Positions 47,401 to 55,734 of a stretch of 64,000 bases of DNA are shown here, piece after piece. The notes under the pieces were generated by a model, which made no database searches, was not told where the DNA came from, and worked only from the letters and a program-made list of their open reading frames with translations. The translations under genes and the position numbers were made by a program. Source of the DNA: Allohoeflea poritis (lineage in GTDB: Bacteria > Pseudomonadota > Alphaproteobacteria > Rhizobiales > Rhizobiaceae); contig NZ_JAPJZH010000004.1 of assembly GCF_027889715.1 (NCBI RefSeq), positions 248,001 to 312,000 on the forward strand, given 5' to 3'. Position 1 is the stretch's first letter. Every line of letters begins with the position of its first letter.

Positions 47401-48273
47401 TGGTCGATCCTGACGCTTGGCGACGTCTTCGGAAACGTCCTGTCCTACAAGACGCTGATGCACCTGTCCGAACAGGCGGGGGCGGAGTTGCTCAACCATC
47501 TCAACCGGCTGATCATGGACGCATGGTCCGCCAGGCCCTCCAGGACACGCACGCTGGTCGATGCGTTCATCGCCATCGAGGACCAGATGTTGCGCGACAA
47601 CAAGGGTTATACGAGAGCCCAGTATCATGCGGATGTGGCGGCGATCCTGTTCGAGCTGATCGCTTCGACAATGGCCGCCATACCGTCAACCTTCGGCAAT
47701 ATCATGGATACGCTGCTGACGTTCCGGATCAGCCTTCCGAGCCTGTTCGATCTGATCAGGAAGCAGGGCCTGGAACCGGACGGTGCGGATAAATGCGGAT
47801 ATTCGCTGGCGACCCAAATCATCTATGAGTCCGAAAGGCTGCAACCCAATTTCAAGCTCCTGATGCGCCGTTGCGTCAAAGGAACCCAATTGGAAAGCGG
47901 TGCGCGGCTCGATGCCGGCGAATGGGTTGCGGCACTTATTCCCGCCGCCAATCTGGACGGGTCGGTCTTCGATGACCCGTACCGCTTCTCGCTGTATCCG
48001 TTTGTCCAGGAACATCCGCAACGGTCGCTTGAGAAGTATCTGCTGTTCGGCAGCGCCACGAATTCCGTCGGCACAGATGTCGATGCGCGGGTCGGCGCAC
48101 GCCATTGCTGGGGCCGCGATGCCATCGCCCTTTATATACTGGAGCGGTGCCTGTTGGCCGCAGGCCGGCTCGAGGGGCTTCGCAAAGTCGCGGGCGAGGC
48201 AGGCGAAATGCAGGAGATTGCCAAGGCGGCCACCGGCCTTTGGGGACGCTTCAACCAGCTCCGGCCGCGATAG
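44467..48273 (+). CDS. DyP-type heme peroxidase / cytochrome P450-like fusion protein
   Basis: The 1268-residue protein joins two heme domains. Residues 1 to about 290 are helical and unrecognised, with a disordered Ala/Glu-rich linker. A DyP domain (about 295-760) begins VNIAFTFPGLEKL and has GFRDG at 447-451 with catalytic Asp450, and proximal heme ligand His594 in LGSHVRRTNPRD. A P450-like domain (about 830-1268) has the ExxR motif ESER at 1121-1124 and heme-ligand Cys1214 in VGARHCWGR. The usual Phe of the heme loop is absent, and the I-helix-like segment LIASTMAAIPSTFGN lacks the acid-threonine pair for oxygen activation. There is no signal peptide. The layout recalls fungal dioxygenase-P450 fusions that make oxylipins; the substrate here is unknown. 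Confidence 0.88.
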   Translation: MTNTYAQAPDHAGSDTAARIQAHLGQPSKFANGKTRNWSLFVFFRILSKTEMETSRALFARLAKEVLSSKPAKRGSAGATDYGSELASPHLARSAMPGAAAPGAEAAALPEDPLAENLACDEFRAWLKLLSTGDHGELLKQLDGFLQLDARKAPSAKIMKLVSTFAGALRKGNGIFGAIELAQKKFSRGLGNERDLVAVILALTVFLKSRDPRIRRAVARIFDLSAFGKDAGEAGVNVVSHRLVALCAYELLRQTKLARDSAAEAGDASPVRNERAEAGSAAHADGEGLKKQVFDPVPVNIAFTFPGLEKLNIDANTLRSFPDVFKEGMAARAKRLGDTGASAPENWDGELGLKNVHGYFTGGFQVGDVIGGGKWDMGPEESWEALRRDIDDFNHRNGERGKALRTMLGGLFRFLGMEIVHIELGQDPYSVENGRAVTSGYRKEHFGFRDGISQPFVDMKLGKPMPGGATPGPNGTWAPVAPGEIYLGFPDEDGNYARQPANKVLRDGATFVVFRKLEQDVAGFRDFLEKQRPGDAQAQTKLAAQFMGRWHNGTPLVLQPDSPRPLGPESDRKINDFLFVRDDPNGDRCPLGSHVRRTNPRDIGGRNDVRRHRILRRGIGYGGPLMADGSRGDGKKRGLLFIAANARLDLQFEVIQADWMNGGEFLGQAGLDRCPVAGTNSGGLEDRFHESGAAVPITHIPSFVTTRGGDYFFAPSKEAIAGMASRDRFELDPSELLSQGHSMSDPETPGLFTETRIRGFVGRFLKDKRVSLIRAKLPDIPTDSPYNDGTTLHEPSGLDHPVCFVGRHGDVADVLKLVDDKGDGRFSVDHYSLAGRRVLRGDDMLIGTAQFPADSGKRRKLLYTILMEAWKALDAAHRAGNAGTGVRGRLEDIVSTRIEMALARTGDSHRIDLVRDLASDVSYAVLKDLLGTPGPAWITELGISLPFARQHVGHLHPDWLSVSKGKMPQDPGLATMQIWSILTLGDVFGNVLSYKTLMHLSEQAGAELLNHLNRLIMDAWSARPSRTRTLVDAFIAIEDQMLRDNKGYTRAQYHADVAAILFELIASTMAAIPSTFGNIMDTLLTFRISLPSLFDLIRKQGLEPDGADKCGYSLATQIIYESERLQPNFKLLMRRCVKGTQLESGARLDAGEWVAALIPAANLDGSVFDDPYRFSLYPFVQEHPQRSLEKYLLFGSATNSVGTDVDARVGARHCWGRDAIALYILERCLLAAGRLEGLRKVAGEAGEMQEIAKAATGLWGRFNQLRPR

Positions 48274-48284
48274 TAAGACACGCT

Positions 48285-51209
48285 CTATACCAGCTGCTTG
48301 AAACCGTGCCTGTCGCACAGCGTCCTGTGCTCATCGATATCCGGCTGTATCAGCGGGCTGTCGGACTTGATCGCCATGGCGAGCTTGGCCCTGATGGCCA
48401 GTCCCTGAACAATCAGACCCGGATTGTTGATGCTGCGGCCGATCTCGATGGCCTGGTCGATCGCCGGAAGGCAGCGCTCGACGGCGCCGGACCGGAAGAG
48501 CGCTTCCGCATAGCCGGCGTAAAGATAATATATCTCCAGCCTGCCGGTGCGCAGGTGAAGCGCTTTCCTGAAGCAGTCATCAACGCGTTCTATGGCCTCC
48601 TCGGCGCGACCGTTGCGCGCCAGGGCCGTCGCCAGAAGACCCGTGATATGGGGTTTCGGCGCGTCATAGCCGTGCTGCTCGATCAGGTCCATCGTGGTTT
48701 CCAGGCACGCGACGGCTTCGTCGGTCCGTTCCATCATGATGAGGACCCTTCCGAGTGCGTTGAGCGCCACGACCTCGGTATAGGGATCCTTGCACGATCG
48801 CGAGATATCAAGCGCCTTCTGAGCGTGTTGAAGGCTTTCTTCATACGCTCCGATGTCGATCAGAAACCACCCCAGAAATGCGTGTGAAATGGCGCCTGGA
48901 ATGCCGGCTGCTCCAAGCCGCTTGGTCTCAAGGTCGCCGGAGAGCCGCTGACACAGGTCGCGCGTGAAGTCGAGTGCTTCATCCATGTTGCCCATGGCGT
49001 GGTTCAGGACCGCAAGCAGGTGCTGCGCGGCAAAGATGTGCGGCAGGCTATCCAGTTCCCGCGCCATCTGGAGCGCTTCATCGACAGTCCTTATGCCGTC
49101 TTCATAGCGGCCTTCAAACCAGTCGACCATGCCCAGATTGCACTTGGCCGCGCATATCTGGTTGGTCCGGTTCTGCTTTTTCGCCAGAGCCAGTACCTTC
49201 GGCAGATGATCGTGCATCTTGGAGAACTCGCCGAGCTGCAGCATCGTGGTGCAGACCATGATCGTCAGATCGACAAATGCTTCTTCGGCCGGTTCACCGA
49301 TTCGATCGATGCAATCGAGTGCGCGGTCAAACAGAAGCTGAAGCGATTTGCCGGCATAATTTTTCATGGCGCCGCGGGCCGCCTTCGACAAATACTCCAG
49401 CGCCAACCGGTCATCGCCGGCTGCCTCGGCGTGATACGCAAGTCTCTCATACTGGCCACCGAGATCGTCATAGGTGGCGGTAATCACGTCGATGGCCGTA
49501 AGGTGTATGTCCTTGCGCCGCGCGCGCGGCACCGTGTTCTGGCAGGCTTCGGCGATGATGGCATGGCAGAAACGTACGGAGCGGCCGGAAATCACTCTGG
49601 TGATGGCCAGGTGATTAAGCTGGGCGAGGTTTGCCATCAGCTCCTCGGTGCCGATGCCAAGCACCTTGCGGGCGAAATCCAGTTCAACCTGCTCACCAAG
49701 GATGCTGAGTGATTGCGCGCAGTGTTTGGCGGCGCGCGGAAGCCGGTTGAGCCGGGCATGGATCATGGACTGAACGCCCTGCGGAATGGATTGCAGGGGA
49801 TCGACGCCCTGCGCATCCACGGAACAGACAAGCTGCTCAAGCACGAAGGGGATGCCGTCGGCCTGGTCGAGCGCCTTTTCTATGTCCAGCTCATCCGGAA
49901 TGTTCTTCGTCCACAGGCGTCGCGCCAAGAGGCGCATCTTGTCGCGCGACATCGGCTCCAGGCGCAAGACGGTGTCGGCAATCTGCTGCGCGTCGAAGGC
50001 GGCTTCCGGGCGCCCTGTCAGCAGCAGGTAAAGCGCGTGGCCGTCATTGCCGCCGCAAAGCAGCTCAAGACACAGCTGGCTTTCCGGATCGACCAGATGC
50101 AGGTCCTCAAGAAGCAGCAGTGTGCGGTCCTTGAGGGCCAGCCGCGCGAAGATATCGACGAGCCCCTGAGCAATCTGCTTGAGGGACAGTCGCGGGCCGG
50201 ATTGCGCCGAATCGCTGCGCCCGTCGGACAGGAGGATCGCGTGAAGGGCGCCGCCACCGTCCGCCTCAAAGCCGGCATCGCAAAAGGCAGCCTCGATCTG
50301 TGATTGCGTTGCCTGCTCGTCCAGTTTCAGGGCGTCAAGAATGAGGCTGCGAAAGACGGCGAAAGGTGTCGTGCGCTTTTGAACATCGCCACGGTAAACC
50401 AGCAATCGGTCGACCGCGTTCTGCGACAGTGCCTCATCGATGGCCGCGGCGGCGAGACGGCTCTTGCCGATGCCGGGCTCGCCAATGATCGCAAAGGCTG
50501 CCTTGGCGTGCGAATTGCGTGTAATGGATTTCCGCAATATCGCCCGTTCCATGTCACGGCCGACAATCGGAAAGGCATATTCGTGGAGTGCGTCGTTCGC
50601 ACGGCGCCGCTTCGGCGGGGCGCTGAGCTGGTAGACCGTGGAATTGATCTCCTCCAAAATCGCCAGATCGGGCCGCGCCGTGTGTTCGAAATCCAGCCTG
50701 CAAAGCTCCAGTGTTTCCGCGCTGAGGAGAATCTGTCCCGGTTGCGCGCTCTTTTCCAGGCGCGCGGCGAGGTGCACGGTGCCGCCGACGAGATCGATCT
50801 GCGAGCCGCGCTCGAGTTCGAGGTGGCGCAGGCCCACAAGCCCCGAATGGATGCCGACCCGAAACTGGACCTCGTTCTTTTCGGGATCGAGTATGGGACT
50901 GTCGCCGCCGGTGAAATGCTGGATGTTCCAGGCCGCCTCGCAGGCCCGGTCTGCGTGGTCTTCCAGCGAATCGGGCCAGCCGAACACGGCAACGCCGCCG
51001 TCGCCCGCAAAACTGACCAGAAGCCCGCCGGCGCGTTCCACCGAGTGACGGATGTGGGCGAGGACATCATCTACCATGAGTTGTGCGTCATCCGGGTCGA
51101 CGGAGGCTATTCGGCTTGTTGAGCTCACGGCGTCGACGACCAGGACGGTCACGACGCTGCGTTCTGGATACGCCATCAAATGCAATGCCTGCGCCCCTAC
51201 GTCCGGCAT
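48285..51209 (-). CDS. Class III nucleotide cyclase domain / AAA ATPase / TPR protein
   Basis: The 974-residue protein starts with a class III cyclase domain (about 15-195): metal-binding Asp26 in VVDAVSST, Asp70 in FAGDGGVAVFG and Arg150 in AARLE. The Asn that normally precedes it (VNxAARL) is His146, so activity may be changed or lost. An AAA/NTPase module follows with P-loop GEPGIGKS at 243-250 and LLLLEDLHLVD as Walker B, then about 350 residues of TPR-like helices. GAGGTG precedes ATG 51209. It converges on the DyP-P450 gene with 11 bp between the stops. Confidence 0.88.
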   Translation of the reverse strand: MPDVGAQALHLMAYPERSVVTVLVVDAVSSTSRIASVDPDDAQLMVDDVLAHIRHSVERAGGLLVSFAGDGGVAVFGWPDSLEDHADRACEAAWNIQHFTGGDSPILDPEKNEVQFRVGIHSGLVGLRHLELERGSQIDLVGGTVHLAARLEKSAQPGQILLSAETLELCRLDFEHTARPDLAILEEINSTVYQLSAPPKRRRANDALHEYAFPIVGRDMERAILRKSITRNSHAKAAFAIIGEPGIGKSRLAAAAIDEALSQNAVDRLLVYRGDVQKRTTPFAVFRSLILDALKLDEQATQSQIEAAFCDAGFEADGGGALHAILLSDGRSDSAQSGPRLSLKQIAQGLVDIFARLALKDRTLLLLEDLHLVDPESQLCLELLCGGNDGHALYLLLTGRPEAAFDAQQIADTVLRLEPMSRDKMRLLARRLWTKNIPDELDIEKALDQADGIPFVLEQLVCSVDAQGVDPLQSIPQGVQSMIHARLNRLPRAAKHCAQSLSILGEQVELDFARKVLGIGTEELMANLAQLNHLAITRVISGRSVRFCHAIIAEACQNTVPRARRKDIHLTAIDVITATYDDLGGQYERLAYHAEAAGDDRLALEYLSKAARGAMKNYAGKSLQLLFDRALDCIDRIGEPAEEAFVDLTIMVCTTMLQLGEFSKMHDHLPKVLALAKKQNRTNQICAAKCNLGMVDWFEGRYEDGIRTVDEALQMARELDSLPHIFAAQHLLAVLNHAMGNMDEALDFTRDLCQRLSGDLETKRLGAAGIPGAISHAFLGWFLIDIGAYEESLQHAQKALDISRSCKDPYTEVVALNALGRVLIMMERTDEAVACLETTMDLIEQHGYDAPKPHITGLLATALARNGRAEEAIERVDDCFRKALHLRTGRLEIYYLYAGYAEALFRSGAVERCLPAIDQAIEIGRSINNPGLIVQGLAIRAKLAMAIKSDSPLIQPDIDEHRTLCDRHGFKQLV

Positions 51210-51734
51210 TTCACCTCAGCACAATTTCGGACATTTCCCGAATATGCGCATGCAGAAGTCGGGGATTCCGTAATTCGTGTGAAACGGAGATCTTCCCCGT
51301 CAAAAATCATAATCTTGCAATTATTGACCCTAGCAGTTGACTATATCAGATTTTTGTAAGTTGCGACAGTTGCTTAGGTCCCACCGGCCTTTGCTCTTGC
51401 CTGGCCAAGCGCAGGTTGTACCCCTTTATTTGCAGGTGAAGGGCTGTCCGAAGGCGAAATAAGCCGGCTAAATTGCAGAAAAATACGATTTGAGCGGCCG
51501 TTATTGGTCATTATGCGCCAAAAGCACGCGTATTGCTCGACGGTTTCGGCGGGGCAACGTCATTGCGCCAGACGCGAAGTTTCCATTGCAATTATTCGTT
51601 GTTAATTGATCATTTGCATTTGCACCATAATTTGACCTTGCCGGTCATTCGCGCCTGTAGCGCGGACAGCATGATGCCGCTGACCGGTCTGCCGCCCTGG
51701 CATAATACTTCATTCCATTTTTCGGACGCGCTTC
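51210..51734. other. 525-bp divergent region between cyclase and chemoreceptor genes
   Basis: The stretch is relatively AT-rich, especially 51290-51360 and 51590-51660, and should hold promoters for the two divergent genes. I see no gene, CRP-type site, terminator or repeat in it. Confidence 0.5.
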
Positions 51735-54032
51735 ATGCTTATTTCAAGGAAACTGCCCCTGGCAGCCGCCATCCTGACGGTTGTTTCGATCGCCGCTTCA
51801 AGTATCGGCGGCCTGATGATCAGTTCCAAGGCCCTTACACGCGAATATGACGAGAAACTCTCGGCAATCGCGGATGGCCGGCGCAATCAGATCGAGACCT
51901 ATCTGGAGGCGACCAAGAAGGATATCGAGGAAATTGCCGTCACGCCGAACGTGGCCGCGGCGCTGAATCTGTTCGGTATCGCGCTGACGATGGTCAAGGA
52001 GGGCATGGAGAGTGAATTCCTGTCGCTGGTGACCGACCAGACACTCAGCCAGCAGGAAAAAATGGATCAAAGCACACCAAGCGGCGCCCGCGTCTATCTC
52101 AACCACGAAGCGAAGTTCAGTCCGGTCTTTGAGAAGATTGCGCAGGAAAATGATTTCGAGGACATCTTCCTCATCAATACCGACGGCCAGGTCGTTTACA
52201 CGCTTCGCAAGAAGAACGATTTCAACGTCAATGTCCGTGACGATGCATGGAAGGATACGGCGCTCGCGCAAGTCTTCGACAAGGCTGCCGCCATGGGCGA
52301 TGCACAGGGCGTGGCTTTCCTCGATTACCGGCCCTATGCGACGGGCAGCCGCCCGCTGACGGCTTTTGTCGCCAAGCCGGTGATCGTCGCCGACGAAATC
52401 AAGGGTGCCTTCGTCGTCGCGCTTCCGACCGGCCGTATCGAATCGATCATGAGCAACCGGACGGGCCTTGGCGCGACCGGTGAGACCGTGCTTCTGCGCT
52501 CCGACGGATTGCTGTTGACCGATTCGCCGCTGACGGAGGCCAATGACGTTGCCGAGGCGCAGCTCGACCCGCAGCAGTTCCGAGCCCTTGAGGCGCGCGA
52601 GATCCTGACCGGGAAGACGGACAATTACCGCGAAATGAATGCGACGGTTGCCTTTGCCCGCGTCGATTTTCTCGATTCGGGCTGGGTTGTCGCGGCGCTG
52701 GTCGACAGCCGGGAGGCCGGACAGGCCGTTGCCTCCATGCGGCAGATCGTCATCGTCGTGTCGCTGGTTCTGCTGGCCCTGGCACTTGGCGGAGCGCTGC
52801 TTTTCTCCCGTAACCTGACCGGTCCGATCAACGCGCTTGTCGCCAATATGCGGCAGCTCAGCGAAGGACGAACGGATTTCGACATGGGCAACACGGAGCG
52901 CAAGGACGAGATCGGCGACATGGTACGCTCAGTGGCGGTCTTCAGGGATGCGGCCATTGAAAAGGACCGGCTGGAACAGGAAGCAGAGGAAACCCGCGAA
53001 AGCTCGCAACGCGAGGCGGCCGAGCGCGCATCGGAAAAGGCCGAGGAGACAGCCCGCATGCAGGCTGATGTCGACGCGCTTGCCGGTGGCCTGACGCGGC
53101 TTTCCGAGGGCGATCTGTCGGTGCGGCTGGACGAACCCTTCATGGACAGCCTCGACCGTCTGCGGGTCGATTTCAACGCGACCGTCGAAAAGCTCAACTC
53201 GACGCTTCACCGCATCCAGGACAATTCCGGCTCGATCGACGGCAATGCAAGGGAAATGCGCGCCTCGGCGGACGATCTTTCACGGCGCACGGAACAACAG
53301 GCCGCATCGCTGGAGGAAACGTCCGCGGCGCTTGAGGAGATTACCTCGACCGTTCGGGAAACCTCGGAACGGGCCGCCGAGGCCGAGCAGATGGCCAATG
53401 CCGCAAAGGACGACGCGGACCGTTCCGGCGGTGTCGTCGCCGAAGCCGTCTCGGCGATGGAGGGCATAGAGAACGCGTCGCGGGAAATCTCCAATATCAT
53501 CAATGTGATCGACGAGATTGCCTTTCAGACCAACCTGCTGGCGCTCAATGCCGGGGTCGAGGCGGCACGGGCCGGCGAGGCAGGCAAGGGCTTTGCGGTA
53601 GTCGCGCTGGAAGTGCGGGAACTGGCCCAGCGCGCGGCGGGTGCGGCTACCGAGATCAAGGAGCTGATCACCAAGTCGGGCACGGAGGTCGCAAATGGCG
53701 TCAGCCTGGTCAAGGCGACGGGCGAGGCGCTCGACCAGATCTCCAATCATGTGGCCGATATCAACGGTCGGATCGCGACCATCGCGACCGCGGCGAAGGA
53801 ACAGCTGACCGGCGTCCAAGAAGTCAACTCGGCCGTGACGCAGATGGATCGCATGACCCAGCAGAACGCCGCCATGGTCGAAGAGACCAATGCCGTCATC
53901 CACAAGCTCGCCGACGATGCCGGTGGCCTTTCGGAAGTGGTTGCGGAATTCCGGCTTGCCGGGGAGGATGCGGCGGCCGGGCTGTCGCCGGATCACGATG
54001 AACCGGCGGAGGACCACCGTCTGGCGGGTTAG
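51735..54032 (+). CDS. Methyl-accepting chemotaxis protein
   Basis: The 765-residue chemoreceptor has a first membrane segment (about 7-29), a large periplasmic sensor of Cache-like type (about 35-335, with IFLINTDGQVVYTLRKKNDF), a second membrane segment (about 340-358), two HAMP-like stretches (about 360-410 and 450-500) and a cytoplasmic signalling coiled coil. The kinase-control hairpin is EIAFQTNLLALNAGVEAARA followed by GEAGKGFAVVALEVRELAQR. The ligand is unknown. No CheW-binding pentapeptide tail for CheR is obvious. It is a single gene ended by a strong terminator. Confidence 0.95.
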   Translation: MLISRKLPLAAAILTVVSIAASSIGGLMISSKALTREYDEKLSAIADGRRNQIETYLEATKKDIEEIAVTPNVAAALNLFGIALTMVKEGMESEFLSLVTDQTLSQQEKMDQSTPSGARVYLNHEAKFSPVFEKIAQENDFEDIFLINTDGQVVYTLRKKNDFNVNVRDDAWKDTALAQVFDKAAAMGDAQGVAFLDYRPYATGSRPLTAFVAKPVIVADEIKGAFVVALPTGRIESIMSNRTGLGATGETVLLRSDGLLLTDSPLTEANDVAEAQLDPQQFRALEAREILTGKTDNYREMNATVAFARVDFLDSGWVVAALVDSREAGQAVASMRQIVIVVSLVLLALALGGALLFSRNLTGPINALVANMRQLSEGRTDFDMGNTERKDEIGDMVRSVAVFRDAAIEKDRLEQEAEETRESSQREAAERASEKAEETARMQADVDALAGGLTRLSEGDLSVRLDEPFMDSLDRLRVDFNATVEKLNSTLHRIQDNSGSIDGNAREMRASADDLSRRTEQQAASLEETSAALEEITSTVRETSERAAEAEQMANAAKDDADRSGGVVAEAVSAMEGIENASREISNIINVIDEIAFQTNLLALNAGVEAARAGEAGKGFAVVALEVRELAQRAAGAATEIKELITKSGTEVANGVSLVKATGEALDQISNHVADINGRIATIATAAKEQLTGVQEVNSAVTQMDRMTQQNAAMVEETNAVIHKLADDAGGLSEVVAEFRLAGEDAAAGLSPDHDEPAEDHRLAG

Positions 54033-54084
54033 GTCTGCGCCTGGAAGGGGCGCTTTCAAATCCCAAATACGAGCATTTGCGAAC

Positions 54085-54119
54085 GGCCGGGATGGGGTCA
54101 TATCCATCCCGGTCTTTTT
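54085..54119 (+). terminator. Intrinsic terminator after the chemoreceptor gene
   Basis: CCGGGATGG and CCATCCCGG form a perfect 9-bp stem with loop GGTCATAT, extended by G-T and G-C pairs and followed by TCTTTTT. Confidence 0.88.
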
Positions 54120-54192
54120 GGTGGATCGACAGCGTTTTTGCAGATAGTTTCGCCTGAAGCCTGTGGTTGTAGAAAGAGTAAAGCGGAGCGCC

Positions 54193-55704
54193 GTGAAGCC
54201 TGTAGTTCTCTTTGTGGTATTCATGTTCGCTGTGAGTATTCCCGCCTCGGCGGACAGCGGCGCAGAATTTGACCGGATTTACACGCCGGGTGATTGCGGA
54301 TCGGGTTGGAACTCCGACAAAAGAATGCGCTGCGGCACGTTGCGAGTCCCGAGCAATCACTTCGATCCGGACGGAACTTATTTTGAACTGCCCGTCGTGC
54401 GGATAAGTATCGACGATTATGACAACCCGTCGCCGCCGCTTGTCTATCTTGATGGAGGTCCCGGCTCAACGACCAATCTGAAAACTGGCGAAGGCCTGGC
54501 GTATTGGGTCAATATCGCCAATGGCATTCTGTTTCGACGGGACCTCATTGTATTGGAGATGAGGGGCTCCAAGTATAGTCAGCCCGCACTGGATTGCCCG
54601 TCGTTTAGTGACCCGGCCATCTATATGGGAATACTGCCCTTTGGGCAGGCCCGAACAGATCCGCAAGTCGATACCAAGGAACTGTGGCGGAGGTGTTTGG
54701 AAAAATTGCGGGCGCACGGCGTCGATCTGTCCGTAGTCAACCGGCACCAGGTTGCCGAGGATGTTAAGCTTCTGGCTGATGGTTTGGGCGCTGAAAAAAT
54801 ATCCCTTTACGGTGCGTCCTACGGAACCACATATGCAATGACTGTTATGGAGGAGTTTCCGGATCTTGTGGCTGATGCCGTATTGGATTCGGTGTTTCCG
54901 CCCGAGGCTACCAGCGATATCCGGCACACGCTCACATTGCGAACAACGCTGGCGAAGTATTTTTCCGCTTGCAGCGAAGATCCGGTCTGCAATGCGAGTT
55001 ATCCGGATCTGGAGCACGGCTTTTTTGAAGGGGTAAAAAGGCTCTGGGAGGACCCGGTCGAGATCGTTTTCATCGGCTATAGTGATCTGCAAGCCAAGAC
55101 CGTGATCGTTGATGCAGCACTTTATCTGACGGCTCTGCGTGACGTTATGGGATGGCCCGGTTGGCAGGTGCACGTTCCCTTTTTCATCAACGCCGCCGAA
55201 TTTCCAAGTGATTTCGCAATGGCCTATCTGATGTCGCTCCACCTTGAATATGGATTTCACAATTCAGTCAGTACCGGGGCCAGCTTTTCATCCATGTGCT
55301 ATGACCTGCCTGCTGAGATTGCCGCGCCCGACACCTATGCGGACAATGAGAACGAAACAGTATTTGTTCGCGCCGAAATGGAAAGCTGGGGCCTGGCTGA
55401 ATGCGAGTACTGGAGTGAACTGAGAGCTCCGGACAATCAACGCCGGAAGCTAGTTTCCTCTATTCCGACATTGGTGCTAGCGGGTGAATTGGATCCGGCG
55501 ACACCGCCCTATCAATCGCGGATGGCAGTCTCCGGATTAAAGCATGCCTATTATTTCGAGTTTCCATCGGCCGGCCATGCGATTTCCTTTTCCGACAGTT
55601 GTGCAAAGCAGATCATTTGGGATTTTCTGCGCGACTCCGATGAGCGGCCGCATCGGAACTGTCTGAAAGAAACGACAAAGCTCGAGTTCGTCGAGCCAGG
55701 ATAG
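54193..55704 (+). CDS. Secreted alpha/beta hydrolase (S33 peptidase-like)
   Basis: The 503-residue protein has a signal peptide (KPVVLFVVFMFAVSIPASADS) and an alpha/beta-hydrolase core. The oxyanion segment is YLDGGPGS, the nucleophile elbow is GASYGT, the acid lies in LAGELDPATPP and the catalytic His in PSAGHAISF. This set is typical of tripeptidyl-aminopeptidase-like S33 hydrolases, but peptide or ester specificity is not decided. The GTG at 54193 was chosen because GGAG precedes it and it gives a clean signal peptide. The base composition looks more AT-rich than that of its neighbours, which hints at transfer. Confidence 0.87.
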   Translation: MKPVVLFVVFMFAVSIPASADSGAEFDRIYTPGDCGSGWNSDKRMRCGTLRVPSNHFDPDGTYFELPVVRISIDDYDNPSPPLVYLDGGPGSTTNLKTGEGLAYWVNIANGILFRRDLIVLEMRGSKYSQPALDCPSFSDPAIYMGILPFGQARTDPQVDTKELWRRCLEKLRAHGVDLSVVNRHQVAEDVKLLADGLGAEKISLYGASYGTTYAMTVMEEFPDLVADAVLDSVFPPEATSDIRHTLTLRTTLAKYFSACSEDPVCNASYPDLEHGFFEGVKRLWEDPVEIVFIGYSDLQAKTVIVDAALYLTALRDVMGWPGWQVHVPFFINAAEFPSDFAMAYLMSLHLEYGFHNSVSTGASFSSMCYDLPAEIAAPDTYADNENETVFVRAEMESWGLAECEYWSELRAPDNQRRKLVSSIPTLVLAGELDPATPPYQSRMAVSGLKHAYYFEFPSAGHAISFSDSCAKQIIWDFLRDSDERPHRNCLKETTKLEFVEPG

Positions 55705-55734
55705 TCAGCGGAACTGAATTCCGACAATCTTTCG

